NCBI GenBank assembly: GCA_022842885.1
Contig: JALHOR010000059.1
Location: 1-33,974, forward strand
Origin: Anaerolineae bacterium
GTDB taxonomy: Bacteria; Chloroflexota; Anaerolineae; Aggregatilineales; Phototrophicaceae
Length of the DNA: 33,974 bases
Reading direction: 5' to 3'
A program made the position numbers and the translations under genes. Positions 7,523 to 16,264 of this stretch are shown here, piece after piece; the stretch's first letter is position 1; the number at the start of each line of letters is the position of its first letter. Below the pieces are notes generated by a model. The model ran no database searches. It was not told the DNA's origin and worked only from the letters and a program-made list of their open reading frames with translations.

Positions 7523-9255
7523 GCCAGATGGATTTAGCCGAAAAACGCAAGGCAGACGATCTTTTTAAAGAACGTTTGGCAGCGCGTAACCAGCAAGGGC
7601 GCGTGTGGGGGACATTTTTTTATGTCTCCAACTTCATCGGGTTGGCAGTGCTGATTATTCTGCTGCTGCACATCATGAATTATGCCTTTGGGTTGGTGGT
7701 CGTTCAGAATGCAGTTGACCCCGCGACATTATCGGAACGCCCTTTGGCGGAACTGAGCGAAGAAGAATTGGTTGAAGTGATTGTTCAGAATCAACCTGCT
7801 CGCTTGCGCGTGATGATTCGTGACAAACTCAGCCAAGTGGCGAATGACCAATTTACGCTGTTGCCGGTGCGGGTAGCGATTGCGGGTTCAGCTTACCCTG
7901 AAGAATACGCCGATGCGCTGTTCGATAACAATATGCCGGTCGAAATCCAAGCCAAGATTCTTTCCGATAATTTAAACACTGCCGATATTCAGGATTTGAT
8001 TACCGAACAGATTATCAAACCGACTGTTGTTGCAACGTGGACATTCCTGCAATCTATGTTGGAACGTCCGGCAATTGAGGCGGAAGTCGCCGAAAAATAT
8101 CCGAATGACAGTCTGGAATTCCGGGCTTGGTTGAATCTCGATTTCGTGACCAGTTCGGTGTCGAGTTCAGCGACGACTGCCGGGTTACGCACGGCACTGT
8201 TAGGGTCTTTCTGGATTATCACCATCACTGCCATTGTGGGGTTAATTATCGGCGTTTCGGCGGCAATTTACCTAGAAGAATACGCCACCGACAACTGGAT
8301 TAACAAATTCATCGAAATTAACATTCGTAATCTCGCCGCTATTCCATCGGTGATTTACGGGATGTTGGGCTTGGCAGTCTTCGCGCAGGCATTGGGCGTG
8401 CTGACAGGCGGCTATCTGTTCGGTGCCAATCTGCCCACACAATCCGAAGACCAAATTGTGATTGCGGTGCAGGACGCCTTGGGGCTAGAACCGCTGGCTG
8501 GCAACGTCCGTGTGATGTTCACAACCGAAGCCAGCAAAATCCCCAATGAAGACGATGTTTTCAAATTCATGTTGGAAACGATTAACACCGACGTGTTGAC
8601 AGATGAAGAACTCATCAATGTGTTCCGTCTGTTCCATTCCTATCGGCGCGTCTCTCTTGCCAATTTGAGTATCTTCAGCAGTCCGCCGCTGGATAAAGTG
8701 ACAAGCGACCTCACAAGCGTGATTGGTGCTGGTAAATTAACGGAAGAAGGCGCGTTAAAACTGGCAGAGGCTTTGCAAACCTATGGCACATTCAACACCA
8801 ATGGTCGCACTGTCGTTTCGGCGGCACTGACGCTGGCATTGTTGATTTTGCCCGTGATTATTGTCAACGCGCAAGAAGCGATTCGGGCTGTGCCGCGCTC
8901 TATCCGCGAAGCCAGCTACGGCTTGGGGGCGACCAAATGGCAAACAACATCGCGCCAAGTGCTGCCCGCCGCGCTGCCGGGTATTTTGACAGGTGTGATT
9001 TTGGCAGTCTCCCGTGCTTTGGGTGAAACCGCGCCGCTGCTGGTGGTGGGGGCGTCTACATTCATCGGGATTGACCCGAATGGTCCCTTCTCAAAATTCA
9101 CCGTCGTGCCGATTCAGATTTTCCAATGGACGGCTCGCCCCGAACTCGAATTTCGTAGTGTGGCGGCGGCGGCGATTATCATGCTGCTGATTGTGATGCT
9201 GCTGCTGAATGCCGTAGCGATTATCTTGCGTAATCGGTTCACTATCCGATATTAA
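7519..9255 (+). CDS. pstA: Phosphate ABC transporter permease PstA with two large insertions
   Basis: At 578 residues this is about twice the usual PstA length. The core matches PstA: a helix at about 31-60, helices at 228-250 and 275-296, [11 protein letters not shown] (275-285), helix 433-449, the EAA loop [21 protein letters not shown] (452-472), and [11 protein letters not shown] (501-511). The extra length lies in residues about 61-222 (hydrophilic, mostly helical) and about 302-430 (hydrophilic, helical). Removing both leaves about 290 residues, the normal size. Each insertion falls between helices in a loop expected on the outer face. The gene overlaps pstC by four bases and is followed by pstB after 22 bases. 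No frameshift is needed to read it, so the insertions are real coding sequence. Confidence 0.92.
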   Translation: MSQMDLAEKRKADDLFKERLAARNQQGRVWGTFFYVSNFIGLAVLIILLLHIMNYAFGLVVVQNAVDPATLSERPLAELSEEELVEVIVQNQPARLRVMIRDKLSQVANDQFTLLPVRVAIAGSAYPEEYADALFDNNMPVEIQAKILSDNLNTADIQDLITEQIIKPTVVATWTFLQSMLERPAIEAEVAEKYPNDSLEFRAWLNLDFVTSSVSSSATTAGLRTALLGSFWIITITAIVGLIIGVSAAIYLEEYATDNWINKFIEINIRNLAAIPSVIYGMLGLAVFAQALGVLTGGYLFGANLPTQSEDQIVIAVQDALGLEPLAGNVRVMFTTEASKIPNEDDVFKFMLETINTDVLTDEELINVFRLFHSYRRVSLANLSIFSSPPLDKVTSDLTSVIGAGKLTEEGALKLAEALQTYGTFNTNGRTVVSAALTLALLILPVIIVNAQEAIRAVPRSIREASYGLGATKWQTTSRQVLPAALPGILTGVILAVSRALGETAPLLVVGASTFIGIDPNGPFSKFTVVPIQIFQWTARPELEFRSVAAAAIIMLLIVMLLLNAVAIILRNRFTIRY

Positions 9256-9277
9256 TCCTAAGCGGGAGCGAATTACC

Positions 9278-10105
9278 ATGTCTGAGAACGAAAAAAGCAA
9301 AAACGGCGCGGCTGACCTCGTGCTGGAAGCCAGCAACATTGATGTGTTCTATGGCAGCTATCATGCCGTGCGCGGCGTGAATGTGCAGATTCATCGCAAC
9401 AAAATTACGGCATTCATTGGGCCCTCTGGTTGTGGCAAAAGTACCGTGCTGCGCTCGTTTAATCGTATGAACGATTTGGTGGCAGGGGCGCGGGTCACTG
9501 GGGAAATCATGTATCGTGGGCAAAACTTGTATGGCGAAAACGTGGATGCCGTTGAAGTGCGCCGGCGCATTGGCATGGTGTTCCAGAAGCCGAATCCCTT
9601 CCCCAAGACGATTTATGATAATGTGGCGTATGGTCCGCGCTTGTTGGGTATCCGCGATAAAAACACACTGGATGGCATCGTGGAAAGCAGCCTCAAACGT
9701 GGGGCATTGTGGGATGAAGTCAAGAACGATTTCCGCAAAAAATCCGGTTTGGCGCTGTCTGGTGGGCAGCAGCAGCGTCTGTGCATTGCTCGCACCGTCG
9801 CCACTGACCCCGATGTGATTTTGATGGATGAACCGTGCGCGTCGCTCGACCCAATTGCCACGCAGCGTATCGAAGAACTGATGCGCGAATTGCAAGATTC
9901 CTATACGATTGTGATTGTGACCCACAACATGCAGCAAGCGCAGCGTGCTTCGGACTTCACGGCATTTTATAACATTCGTAAAGAAGTGACGCCAGAACGT
10001 GAAACCCGTTGGGGTGTCTTGGCAGAATTTGCCCCGACAGAACATCTTTTCAACAATCCGCAAAGAGACGAAACCGCCGATTACATCAGTGGGCGTTTTG
10101 GTTAA
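9278..10105 (+). CDS. pstB: Phosphate import ATP-binding protein PstB
   Basis: The 275-residue ABC ATPase energises the Pst importer from the cytoplasmic side. It has Walker [10 protein letters not shown] (48-56), the PstB-typical FNRMNDL after it, a Q-loop in [10 protein letters not shown] (101-110), signature LSGGQQQR (160-167), Walker B ILMDEP (181-186) and the switch histidine in THN (His216). It has normal PstB length, in contrast to the enlarged PstC and PstA. GGGAG upstream of ATG 9278 is the ribosome site. No phoU, phoR or phoB follows; the next genes on this side are on the opposite strand. Confidence 0.96.
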   Translation: MSENEKSKNGAADLVLEASNIDVFYGSYHAVRGVNVQIHRNKITAFIGPSGCGKSTVLRSFNRMNDLVAGARVTGEIMYRGQNLYGENVDAVEVRRRIGMVFQKPNPFPKTIYDNVAYGPRLLGIRDKNTLDGIVESSLKRGALWDEVKNDFRKKSGLALSGGQQQRLCIARTVATDPDVILMDEPCASLDPIATQRIEELMRELQDSYTIVIVTHNMQQAQRASDFTAFYNIRKEVTPERETRWGVLAEFAPTEHLFNNPQRDETADYISGRFG

Positions 10106-10120
10106 ACAGCTTGGTTTTCA

Positions 10121-10146
10121 CCCCTCTCTGGAATTTTGGAGAGGGG
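10121..10146. terminator. Hairpin between convergent pstB and toxin genes
   Basis: CCCCTCTC (10121-10128) pairs with GAGAGGGG (10139-10146) around a ten-base loop. It sits between two convergent stops (10105 and 10148). No T-run follows on either strand, so it may be a weak two-way terminator or a member of a dispersed hairpin repeat. Confidence 0.4.
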
Positions 10147-10147
10147 G

Positions 10148-10537
10148 TTACATTTCATCGTTGCTATCGCTCATATTTTTTGTTTGTAATTCCTCATACT
10201 CTTTAATCCACTGAATCAGAGTCGCCACTGGCACATCACTCACATCTGATTTTGTATAAATGGTGAGTAGTAAAATCATTGTCCTAGTACGGATGTAATA
10301 AATAATCCGATAACCACCGCTTTTACCACGCTTGGCATCTGTATTAGAAATTCGCTGCTTGTAAACAACATAGGGTATCTCAGGGATACGATCACCGGGA
10401 GTTTCGCCTAATTGCAGTGCGTCAAGGGTAGGTTGAATATCGCTGCGAATATTCCGATACTTTTTTGCTAATTGTTTTAATTGGCGTGTAAAGTTCGGTA
10501 ATGCAACAACTTGAAAAGTTGGATGATTATTCGACAT
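10148..10537 (-). CDS. RelE/ParE-family toxin-like protein
   Basis: The product fits the short RelE/ParE-fold addiction toxins. It has an N-terminal helical hairpin (FTRQLKQLAKKYRNIRSDIQ) followed by beta strands with KSGGYRIIYYIR and ILLLTIYTKSDVSDV, the usual C-terminal half with a basic residue in the GGYR strand. Such toxins typically cut mRNA at the ribosome or block gyrase; which applies here is unknown. ATG 10537 gives 129 residues; ATG 10546 and a TTG at 10561 are alternatives. All overlap the 3' end of the DUF433 gene, so the two are translationally coupled with antitoxin first. A charged tail beyond the fold (EYEELQTKNMSDSNDEM) is longer than usual. Confidence 0.78.
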   Translation of the reverse strand: MSNNHPTFQVVALPNFTRQLKQLAKKYRNIRSDIQPTLDALQLGETPGDRIPEIPYVVYKQRISNTDAKRGKSGGYRIIYYIRTRTMILLLTIYTKSDVSDVPVATLIQWIKEYEELQTKNMSDSNDEM

Positions 10538-10865
10538 CAATTTCATCCCACAAATTTTCAAGCGGAGTACCTTTTACTCCAGTCATGGCTTCATGCCATC
10601 CTTGTAAAAAGCCTGCTTTAACGTCTTCTAAACTATCTTTCTCTTCTTCATCTTCCAATATCAACGCGGGGTCGGCGGTTTCGACTGCGCCAATGGCATA
10701 GTGCAATGCCGCCCGAATAGCATCTTCGCTGACATTGGGGAATTTGGCGCGAATGGCATCATGTGTTGCGCTTTCTGCGAGTGCGGCTAAAATCTGGATG
10801 ATGCTTACGGTTGTTCCGGCTATAACTGGCGTGTCATCAGTAATAGCAATTTGGGGAAGAGTCAT
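10527..10865 (-). CDS. DUF433-family antitoxin
   Basis: The 112-residue protein has the DUF433 pattern (Pfam PF04255): ITDDTPVIAGTTVSIIQILAAL followed by a helical ATHDAIRAKFPNVSEDAIRAALHYA, a winged-helix-like DNA-binding fold common in VapB-type and other antitoxins. The C-terminal part is acidic (EDEEEKDSLEDVKAG) and probably wraps the toxin. The ATG at 10865 has AAAGG upstream at good spacing and is preferred over the GTG at 10886. It is the first gene of the pair and overlaps the toxin gene, so it likely represses its own promoter in the space upstream. The specific match of DUF433 with a RelE-like toxin is inferred from adjacency. Confidence 0.78.
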   Translation of the reverse strand: MTLPQIAITDDTPVIAGTTVSIIQILAALAESATHDAIRAKFPNVSEDAIRAALHYAIGAVETADPALILEDEEEKDSLEDVKAGFLQGWHEAMTGVKGTPLENLWDEIDVE

Positions 10866-11126
10866 AAGTGTACCTTTGTTTTTCACTCAAATTCAGAAAA
10901 TGTGTTTTTGTAGGAGAGGGTTTCTAACCTCCTACAATCATCTGTCATGCGGCGGATTATCCTCATTGATGAGCTAGTTTGGGCAGACAGAATAGAACAA
11001 TTGTAACATCAATCATCCTATTCCCCTATAATTTTGTCAAAGAACACCAACGATAAAGACCGATTCTGCCGAATGCGGTTACAATGAAGCTAGAATAACA
11101 TCAGCGCAACACAGGGAAAACGCCAT

Positions 11127-12623
11127 ATGGTGAATGTACGCCGCCTGAGTGGGCAAACAATTGGTAATTATGAACTGCGCGACCTATATGGTGCCGGTGG
11201 CATGGGCGCAGTCTATCGCGCTTATCAACGCAATTTAGAGCGCGAAGTGGCGTTTAAAATTATTGCCAGCCAATTTGCCGAAGATGATGAATTTATCAAA
11301 CGCTTTGAGCGCGAAGCCAAATTATCGGCATCGCTGGAACACCCGAATATTGTTCCCGTATATGATTTTGGCACGTATCAGGGCATGAATTTTGTGGTGA
11401 TGCGCTTGCTGACAGGCGGCACTCTGGCAGAACGAGTGTATGTGCGTCAGGGGCAAATGCCCCTGTTGGGTGAAGTGGCGATTTTGCTGAAGCAGGTTGC
11501 CGGGGCGCTGGATTATGCCCATTCGCAGCGCATCGTCCACCGCGATATTAAGCCCACCAACCTGATGTTTGACCATCTCGGCACAGCATATCTGGTGGAT
11601 TTTGGCATTGCCCGCCTGTTGCAATCTAAACAAACACAACTGACGCAAGAAGGCGCTGCCGTAGGTACACCGTCATACATGGCACCTGAACAATGGATTG
11701 GCAATGCCACATCCGGCGCTGCTGACCAATACGCGCTGGCAGTCATGATATATGAACTCGTCGCTGGACGATTGCCCTTCATGGCAGAGTCGGCGTATAC
11801 GCTCATGACCAAACACACGCAAGAACCGCCGCCGCCGCCCAAAATATTCAATCCCAATTTGCCCGATGCTCTCACGCCGGTATTGATGAAGGCTCTCGGC
11901 AAAGACCCGGCACTGCGCTATCCCACCGTCAAAGCCTTCGCACAGGCGTTTGAAGAAGCCACTGCCCGTTATGCCGGGCAAATTAGCGGCTTTTTTACAG
12001 CGCCCATCAATCGGCAGGGACTCGTGACTGATGTCCGGCGCGATTTGTTGAATGATGCGTTTAACCAAACGCCGCAATCGCCAGCGATGACGGAACAGCG
12101 CCCCCGTCCGCAGGCAGTGAAACCGCTGCCACAGCGTCCCCCGAATGCCCAAACCGTCAAGAAAATTGTGCCACCCGGCAGCCAACCGCCGCCATCCCGC
12201 CCGCCGCAACCTATGAATACTATCCCTGTTCCGCCCACCATGCCGCCGAATCCGGTCATCGTCAAAGTGGAATCACCGAAAGCAAAAAATGAGTCGGGCG
12301 CAAATCCGGCACTGATGGGCTTGGGTATTTTTGGTTGGGTGATTGGCAAAATTCTAGGCAGCATCAGTTGGCTGGTGAAAGTTGTGTTGGCACAGGCGAT
12401 TCGTTCTGTTGTGAGTTTGGTGATGGCGCTGCTCTTGGGGGGGATTCTGGCAATTTTAATCGGCGGGTTTACCATCAACATGTTCCAGAATGATTTTAAT
12501 GCAGGTGCGGCACTGGCATTGTTGCAGCAGCAAATCACCAACTTTCTCGCTGGCATCATCCCGATGTTGATTCAGCAGCAGGCAGACCAAATTCAAGGGA
12601 CGCTCGTGCCGCCGTCGCAGTGA
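11127..12623 (+). CDS. Hanks-type Ser/Thr protein kinase with proline-rich linker and membrane C-terminus
   Basis: The kinase domain covers about residues 14-275. Seen are the glycine loop GAGGMGAVY (22-30), catalytic Lys44, HRDIKPTN with Asp140, DFG 158-160, the activation segment ending in GTPSYMAPE (180-188), and the DQYALAVMIYEL helix. All catalytic residues are present, so it should be active. A proline-rich linker (about 320-385) leads to one or more long hydrophobic stretches (about 395-460) and a polar glutamine-rich end. There are no PASTA repeats or other obvious outer sensor domain. AGGGAA at 11113-11118 supports ATG 11127. It stands alone, and its target is unknown. Confidence 0.92.
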   Translation: MVNVRRLSGQTIGNYELRDLYGAGGMGAVYRAYQRNLEREVAFKIIASQFAEDDEFIKRFEREAKLSASLEHPNIVPVYDFGTYQGMNFVVMRLLTGGTLAERVYVRQGQMPLLGEVAILLKQVAGALDYAHSQRIVHRDIKPTNLMFDHLGTAYLVDFGIARLLQSKQTQLTQEGAAVGTPSYMAPEQWIGNATSGAADQYALAVMIYELVAGRLPFMAESAYTLMTKHTQEPPPPPKIFNPNLPDALTPVLMKALGKDPALRYPTVKAFAQAFEEATARYAGQISGFFTAPINRQGLVTDVRRDLLNDAFNQTPQSPAMTEQRPRPQAVKPLPQRPPNAQTVKKIVPPGSQPPPSRPPQPMNTIPVPPTMPPNPVIVKVESPKAKNESGANPALMGLGIFGWVIGKILGSISWLVKVVLAQAIRSVVSLVMALLLGGILAILIGGFTINMFQNDFNAGAALALLQQQITNFLAGIIPMLIQQQADQIQGTLVPPSQ

Positions 12624-12646
12624 AAGTAATGCCTTTTGGGAAGTGT

Positions 12647-13216
12647 TTATGAGCGCGGAAAAATATCTTTCACGGGTAGTTTAAAACCGGGCAGGACTAT
12701 GCCACCATCCAAGATACCGTTTTCGCCCAAAACCGCGACTTTTTTGCCCATTTCATAAACTTCAACTTCGCGGCGTGCCGGGAAAACCAACCAAAATATC
12801 GGGATAGGAATGCTCAGGTATTTTTCAATTTTGCGATTAATGCGGTGTTCAACATCTTTTAAATCTGATGGCGATACCACTTCTACCACCAAATCCGGGT
12901 AGGTGGGTCCAAATCCCTGGTACGCTAATTTTTCTTGGCGTGAATAGAGAATAAACGCCACATCCGGCGCAAAAGTATCATCTTCAGTGACGTTATACCC
13001 CCCATCTGCGCCTGTCACAAAGCCAATGTCATTATTACGCAAATAGAGCATAAAGAAAAAACCAAAGGTCATTGCAATTGCAGAAGAATATAGATTTCCG
13101 GGCATCGCTTCTACAATCTCCCCGTTGATGCGTTCAAATTGTTTATCGGCATTTTCTGGTAGATTTACAAAGTCCCAGAATTCTTGCGCTGAAATTTTAA
13201 TGTTCGGCAGTGTCAT
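12647..13216 (-). CDS. Uma2-family (DUF820) restriction-fold nuclease-like protein
   Basis: This 189-residue protein fits Uma2 (PF05685). It has an N-terminal FERINGEIVEAMPGN, then FAPDVAFI, and PDLVVEVVSPSDLKDVEHRINRKIEKYL, in which the E/D and K positions of the PD-(D/E)xK-like core are kept. A typical C-terminal strand set with VEVYEMG and a LPGFKLPVKDIF end follows. Such proteins are numerous in cyanobacteria and Chloroflexota, but their biological role is not settled. ATG 13216 has GAGGAT seven bases upstream and is preferred over the TTG at 13231. A TATAAT-like box on the minus strand at 13246-13251 may be its -10. Confidence 0.88.
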   Translation of the reverse strand: MTLPNIKISAQEFWDFVNLPENADKQFERINGEIVEAMPGNLYSSAIAMTFGFFFMLYLRNNDIGFVTGADGGYNVTEDDTFAPDVAFILYSRQEKLAYQGFGPTYPDLVVEVVSPSDLKDVEHRINRKIEKYLSIPIPIFWLVFPARREVEVYEMGKKVAVLGENGILDGGIVLPGFKLPVKDIFPRS

Positions 13217-13315
13217 GACACTTATCCTCAACCATTGACGATTTTATTATACATCGCCAGCAAAAAATCTACTTTTCGCTTTTATACTTGCACCTTTTAA
13301 CTTTTGCCTTATCCT

Positions 13316-14242
13316 CTAATGCACCATGACACGCGGGTAAATAGCGTCCACATCTTCTTTGCGGCATAAATTGGTGCCACTGTTCATCACGGCGGCAGTG
13401 CCAGAAGCCACGCCAAAACGCACGGCATCCACCAAATCACGCTCTTGTGCCAAAGCCAAGGTTAGCCCACCGACCATGCTATCGCCCGCGCCAACTTTGC
13501 TTTGGACAGGCACAACAGGCGGACGCAGCGATACAAACAGGTCTTTGGTGATAAGCACCGCACCGCCCGCGCCCAAACTAATGACCAGCACTTCCGCCAT
13601 GCCTTGCGCGATGAGTGCCTGCGCGGTCTGTTTAAGCTGGTCTTCACCCTGAAATTTTTTGCCAGAGAGCGTTTCTAATTCGCCAATGTTGGGCTTGAGC
13701 AAATAGGCACCGCCGCGCATCATCGCTTCTAACGCCTTGCCTGATGTATCCACAATGACACGACTGCCCTGCGCTTCGGCAGCTTGGGTCAATGTGGCAT
13801 AAAAATCATCGGGAACGCCGGGCGGCAAACTGCCGCTGGCAACCACATAATCGGCTTTGTGCGCCAAAATGGCTTGGGTACAGCGGTCTAATTCTGCGGC
13901 ACTCAGTTCAGGACCCGGCAAATTAAACCGATATTGCAGCGTCGTCGTGCGCTCAAACGCCGTAAAACTTTGCCGGGTGAGACCACTAATCGTCACGGGT
14001 TCACACTGAATGCCTTCGTGTTCTATCAATTCTGTTAGCATTGCGCCATTGCCGCCACCAGCGGTAAAGATTGCTAGCGAGTCGCCGCCCAATTTTTTGA
14101 TGGCACGCGAGACATTGATGCCACCACCGCCGGGGTCATATTCCGGCATAGTACAGCGCATTTTGATTTCTGATGCGACACTTTCAACCGTGGTGCTAAC
14201 ATCCAATGCCGGATTCAATGTGAGTGTGACGATGCGTTTCAT
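13316..14242 (-). CDS. pfkB: 6-phosphofructokinase, PfkB type
   Basis: This 308-residue sugar kinase of the PfkB/ribokinase fold aligns well from memory with E. coli PfkB (Pfk-2) along its length. Matches include the TLTLNPALD start, PGGGGINVSRAI (37-48), AIFTAGG, the ASGSLPPGV segment (135-143), LLKPNIGELE (181-190) and the GAGDSMVGG anion hole with catalytic Asp254. It should phosphorylate fructose 6-phosphate with ATP in glycolysis; tagatose 6-phosphate or fructose 1-phosphate are related substrates. The gene starts 15 bases after the stop of the cyclic-nucleotide-domain gene, with AGAGG before ATG 14242, so the two form an operon. Confidence 0.9.
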   Translation of the reverse strand: MKRIVTLTLNPALDVSTTVESVASEIKMRCTMPEYDPGGGGINVSRAIKKLGGDSLAIFTAGGGNGAMLTELIEHEGIQCEPVTISGLTRQSFTAFERTTTLQYRFNLPGPELSAAELDRCTQAILAHKADYVVASGSLPPGVPDDFYATLTQAAEAQGSRVIVDTSGKALEAMMRGGAYLLKPNIGELETLSGKKFQGEDQLKQTAQALIAQGMAEVLVISLGAGGAVLITKDLFVSLRPPVVPVQSKVGAGDSMVGGLTLALAQERDLVDAVRFGVASGTAAVMNSGTNLCRKEDVDAIYPRVMVH

Positions 14243-14257
14243 ACTGCCTCTTATGAA

Positions 14258-14701
14258 CTAGATTCTCGATACAATACGGCGGAAGCGCCGCCCCATCTCT
14301 TTAAGCATTTCGATGGCAATTTCCGGTTCTTCGTTGATTTCATCCAAAAAATCATACTTACGGAGTGCCAAACACGTCACATCATCAATCGCTGTGACGG
14401 AGGCACTGCGTTCTGAGCCATCGAGCAGCGAAATTTCGCCAAAAAATGACCCCGGTTGCAGCATATCCAATTCGACATCGCCACCCTCATCGGTATGCCG
14501 CGTGACTTTGGCATGACCTTTATAGACGATATACAAGCCAATACCGGGCGAGCCTTGCTTCACAATGGTTTCGCCGGCTTTGTAATGATTTTCGTGAAAA
14601 CGATCGGCAAATTTTTTAAGATGCCGCACGGGCAAACTGCAAAACAGCGGCACATTAACCAAAAAACGGGTAATTTCTTCACTCTTTTTCGTGTCTGGCA
14701 T
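14258..14701 (-). CDS. Stand-alone cyclic-nucleotide-binding domain protein
   Basis: The product, about 147 residues from ATG 14701 (AAGG upstream), is a single cNMP-binding domain. Seen are FCSLPVRHLKKFADRF, the GETIVKQGSPGIGLYIVYKG strands, and the phosphate cassette FFGEISLLDGSERSASVTAIDD, close to the CRP and PKA-regulatory-subunit pattern, with Glu and Arg at the ribose/phosphate contact positions. There is no helix-turn-helix after it, so it is not a CRP-type DNA-binding regulator. It lies upstream of pfkB in the same operon. A regulatory link between cyclic nucleotide level and sugar phosphorylation is possible but only inferred. An in-frame ATG at 14743 would add 14 residues. Confidence 0.85.
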   Translation of the reverse strand: MPDTKKSEEITRFLVNVPLFCSLPVRHLKKFADRFHENHYKAGETIVKQGSPGIGLYIVYKGHAKVTRHTDEGGDVELDMLQPGSFFGEISLLDGSERSASVTAIDDVTCLALRKYDFLDEINEEPEIAIEMLKEMGRRFRRIVSRI

Positions 14702-14813
14702 GGCAAAAACCTTGCTGTGAAAAATTATTCTTTGCCGAGCCATTGTAACAAATCATCCGTGAAAGCGCCGCAACCTGCTGGCGATTTTGCCAACCCTCTG
14801 CAATACTGTGGAC

Positions 14814-14843
14814 TTGACAATACTGTGCGCTGTACAGTATACT
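14814..14843 (+). promoter_or_regulatory. Sigma70-type promoter of the padR-HAAS operon
   Basis: A perfect TTGACA (14814-14819) is followed after 18 bases by TATACT (14838-14843). It lies about 40 bases upstream of the padR start. Confidence 0.8.
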
Positions 14844-14865
14844 GATACTGTGTAACATACAGTAT
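14820..14865 (+). promoter_or_regulatory. Double PadR-type operator
   Basis: Two inverted repeats, ATACTGT-N7-ACAGTAT, occur at 14820-14840 and 14845-14865, 25 bp apart centre to centre. The first covers the spacer and part of the -10 and the second covers the likely transcription start. A further half-site ATACTGT lies at 14803-14809, just before the -35. This fits autorepression by the PadR protein encoded next. Confidence 0.8.
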
Positions 14866-14881
14866 TGGGGATAGCCAGTTC

Positions 14882-15226
14882 ATGACCGATGCCAACGAGC
14901 AAATTCAACAACTGCGCTTAGAACTCCGGCGCGGGATAGTCGTTTTGGCTGTCCTGAGCCAGATGGAGACTGCCCGTTATGGCTATAGTTTGATTCAGCG
15001 GCTTGCCGAACAAGGCTTAGAGATTGAAGAAGGCACGCTCTACCCCCTGCTGCGGCGGCTGGAAAAACAGGGCTTATTGGCAAGCGAATGGGACACCAGT
15101 GAAGCCCGCCCCCGTAAATACTATCGCATTAGTCCCGCCGGGCAGCAAGTGTTGGATACGCTGCGCCTAGATTGGTTAGAGATGGTCAAGATGATGCAGG
15201 GCATATTGCAAGGAGATGAATCGTGA
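14882..15226 (+). CDS. PadR-family transcriptional regulator
   Basis: The 114-residue protein is a PadR winged-helix repressor: LRRGIVVLAVLSQMETARYGYSLIQRLAEQ, then the recognition part EIEEGTLYPLLRRLEKQGLL and the wing EARPRKYYRISPAG, and a short C-terminal dimer helix. It likely binds the double inverted repeat on its own promoter. Its stop overlaps the GTG start of the next gene by four bases (GTGA), which couples it to the HAAS-type membrane protein, a common PadR partner. The inducing signal is not visible. Confidence 0.93.
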   Translation: MTDANEQIQQLRLELRRGIVVLAVLSQMETARYGYSLIQRLAEQGLEIEEGTLYPLLRRLEKQGLLASEWDTSEARPRKYYRISPAGQQVLDTLRLDWLEMVKMMQGILQGDES

Positions 15227-16212
15227 CGGAGTTGATACAACGATATGTGCGTCAGGTGGGGCGCTATTTACCTCCTAAAGAACGCGCTGAAATTGAGGCG
15301 GAACTCCTATCGCAAATTCATGACCAATTGGAAGACCGCTATGCCGCTTCCCCTTCGGAACCAGAAGTAGTGGCAGTGCTAACCGAATGGGGTTATCCGT
15401 ATCGGCTGGCAGCATCGTATAACCGTGACCAATATTTGGTGGGTCCCGACCTGTATCCGTTCATGATGACGATTTTACGCTATGGCTGGTTGTTGATTCC
15501 GATGATTGTCATCTTTTTGGGGATTTTTGGGGTATTGGTGTCGCCAACACAGACGGCGCTACTAACGGCGCTGATGGAGATGACATGGGCGATGGTGGTC
15601 GCTATTTCGATATTTTCGGCGGTGGTCGTGTTGATTTTTGCCGTTATTCAACATAACAGCGCCGAAATTGCCAAAGAGATAGCGCCGTTTAACCCGCTGG
15701 AGTTGCCCAAAGTGGATGACCCCGGCACGGTAGATCGCTTTGAGGCCGCCTTTGGTATCGCTATTGGAATTATGACAATCCTGCTGTTCAGCTATTTTGT
15801 GCAAGTTGGCGGGCTAACCCTGCGCTTTAATGTGAGCAACCCCGGCGATGTGCTACCAGTGCCAGTCCCTTGGTTGCTGGCACTAATTTTCGCAGTGTTG
15901 GGCATGATTATCATGAATCTGTGGGTGCTGCGGCGTAATCGCTGGCAAGTGTGGTCAATGCTCATTGAATTTGGCTTAGAAATTTTGGGCGCGATTGCCT
16001 TGTATTTTGTGCTGTATCGCCCGATTGTGACCCGCATTATCGGCGATCATCCCGATTGGGTTGTGACGCTGCCTTTTTTGAGCAACGCCGCCGAGATGAT
16101 TGCTATCTTCATTGCCGTAACAACGCTCATCAGTCGTGGCATCAAATTGATACGCCTGTGGCAGTTTGATAAGACCTCACCACCTCCGTTTCCGCCGCGC
16201 CCCAGTGGATAA
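15223..16212 (+). CDS. PadR-associated membrane protein with HAAS/DUF1700-like N-terminus
   Basis: The 329-residue protein begins at GTG 15223, inside the padR stop. Residues about 1-70 (LIQRYVRQVGRYLPPKERAEIEAELLSQI, then a VVAVLTEWGYPYRLAASY end) form the helical domain often found next to PadR regulators (HAAS or DUF1700-like). The rest has about seven membrane helices with polar loops and a short proline-rich C-terminal end. In known pairs the PadR protein controls the membrane partner's gene, and the membrane protein may sense envelope or lipid stress; that role is inferred here. A repeat element follows the stop. Confidence 0.8.
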   Translation: MTELIQRYVRQVGRYLPPKERAEIEAELLSQIHDQLEDRYAASPSEPEVVAVLTEWGYPYRLAASYNRDQYLVGPDLYPFMMTILRYGWLLIPMIVIFLGIFGVLVSPTQTALLTALMEMTWAMVVAISIFSAVVVLIFAVIQHNSAEIAKEIAPFNPLELPKVDDPGTVDRFEAAFGIAIGIMTILLFSYFVQVGGLTLRFNVSNPGDVLPVPVPWLLALIFAVLGMIIMNLWVLRRNRWQVWSMLIEFGLEILGAIALYFVLYRPIVTRIIGDHPDWVVTLPFLSNAAEMIAIFIAVTTLISRGIKLIRLWQFDKTSPPPFPPRPSG

Positions 16213-16264
16213 ATCTGTTAGTTATCTTCGCCTTGTTGCCCTTGTAAATCACCTTACACAGCGT

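Noticed and set aside
9242..10063. 273-residue minus-strand frame over pstB
   Set aside because: It is antisense to intact ABC ATPase motifs and His/Phe-rich, as expected for a shadow frame.
11001..11032. TTGTAA...TATAAT as the kinase promoter
   Set aside because: The spacer is 20 bases, too long for a confident sigma70 promoter.
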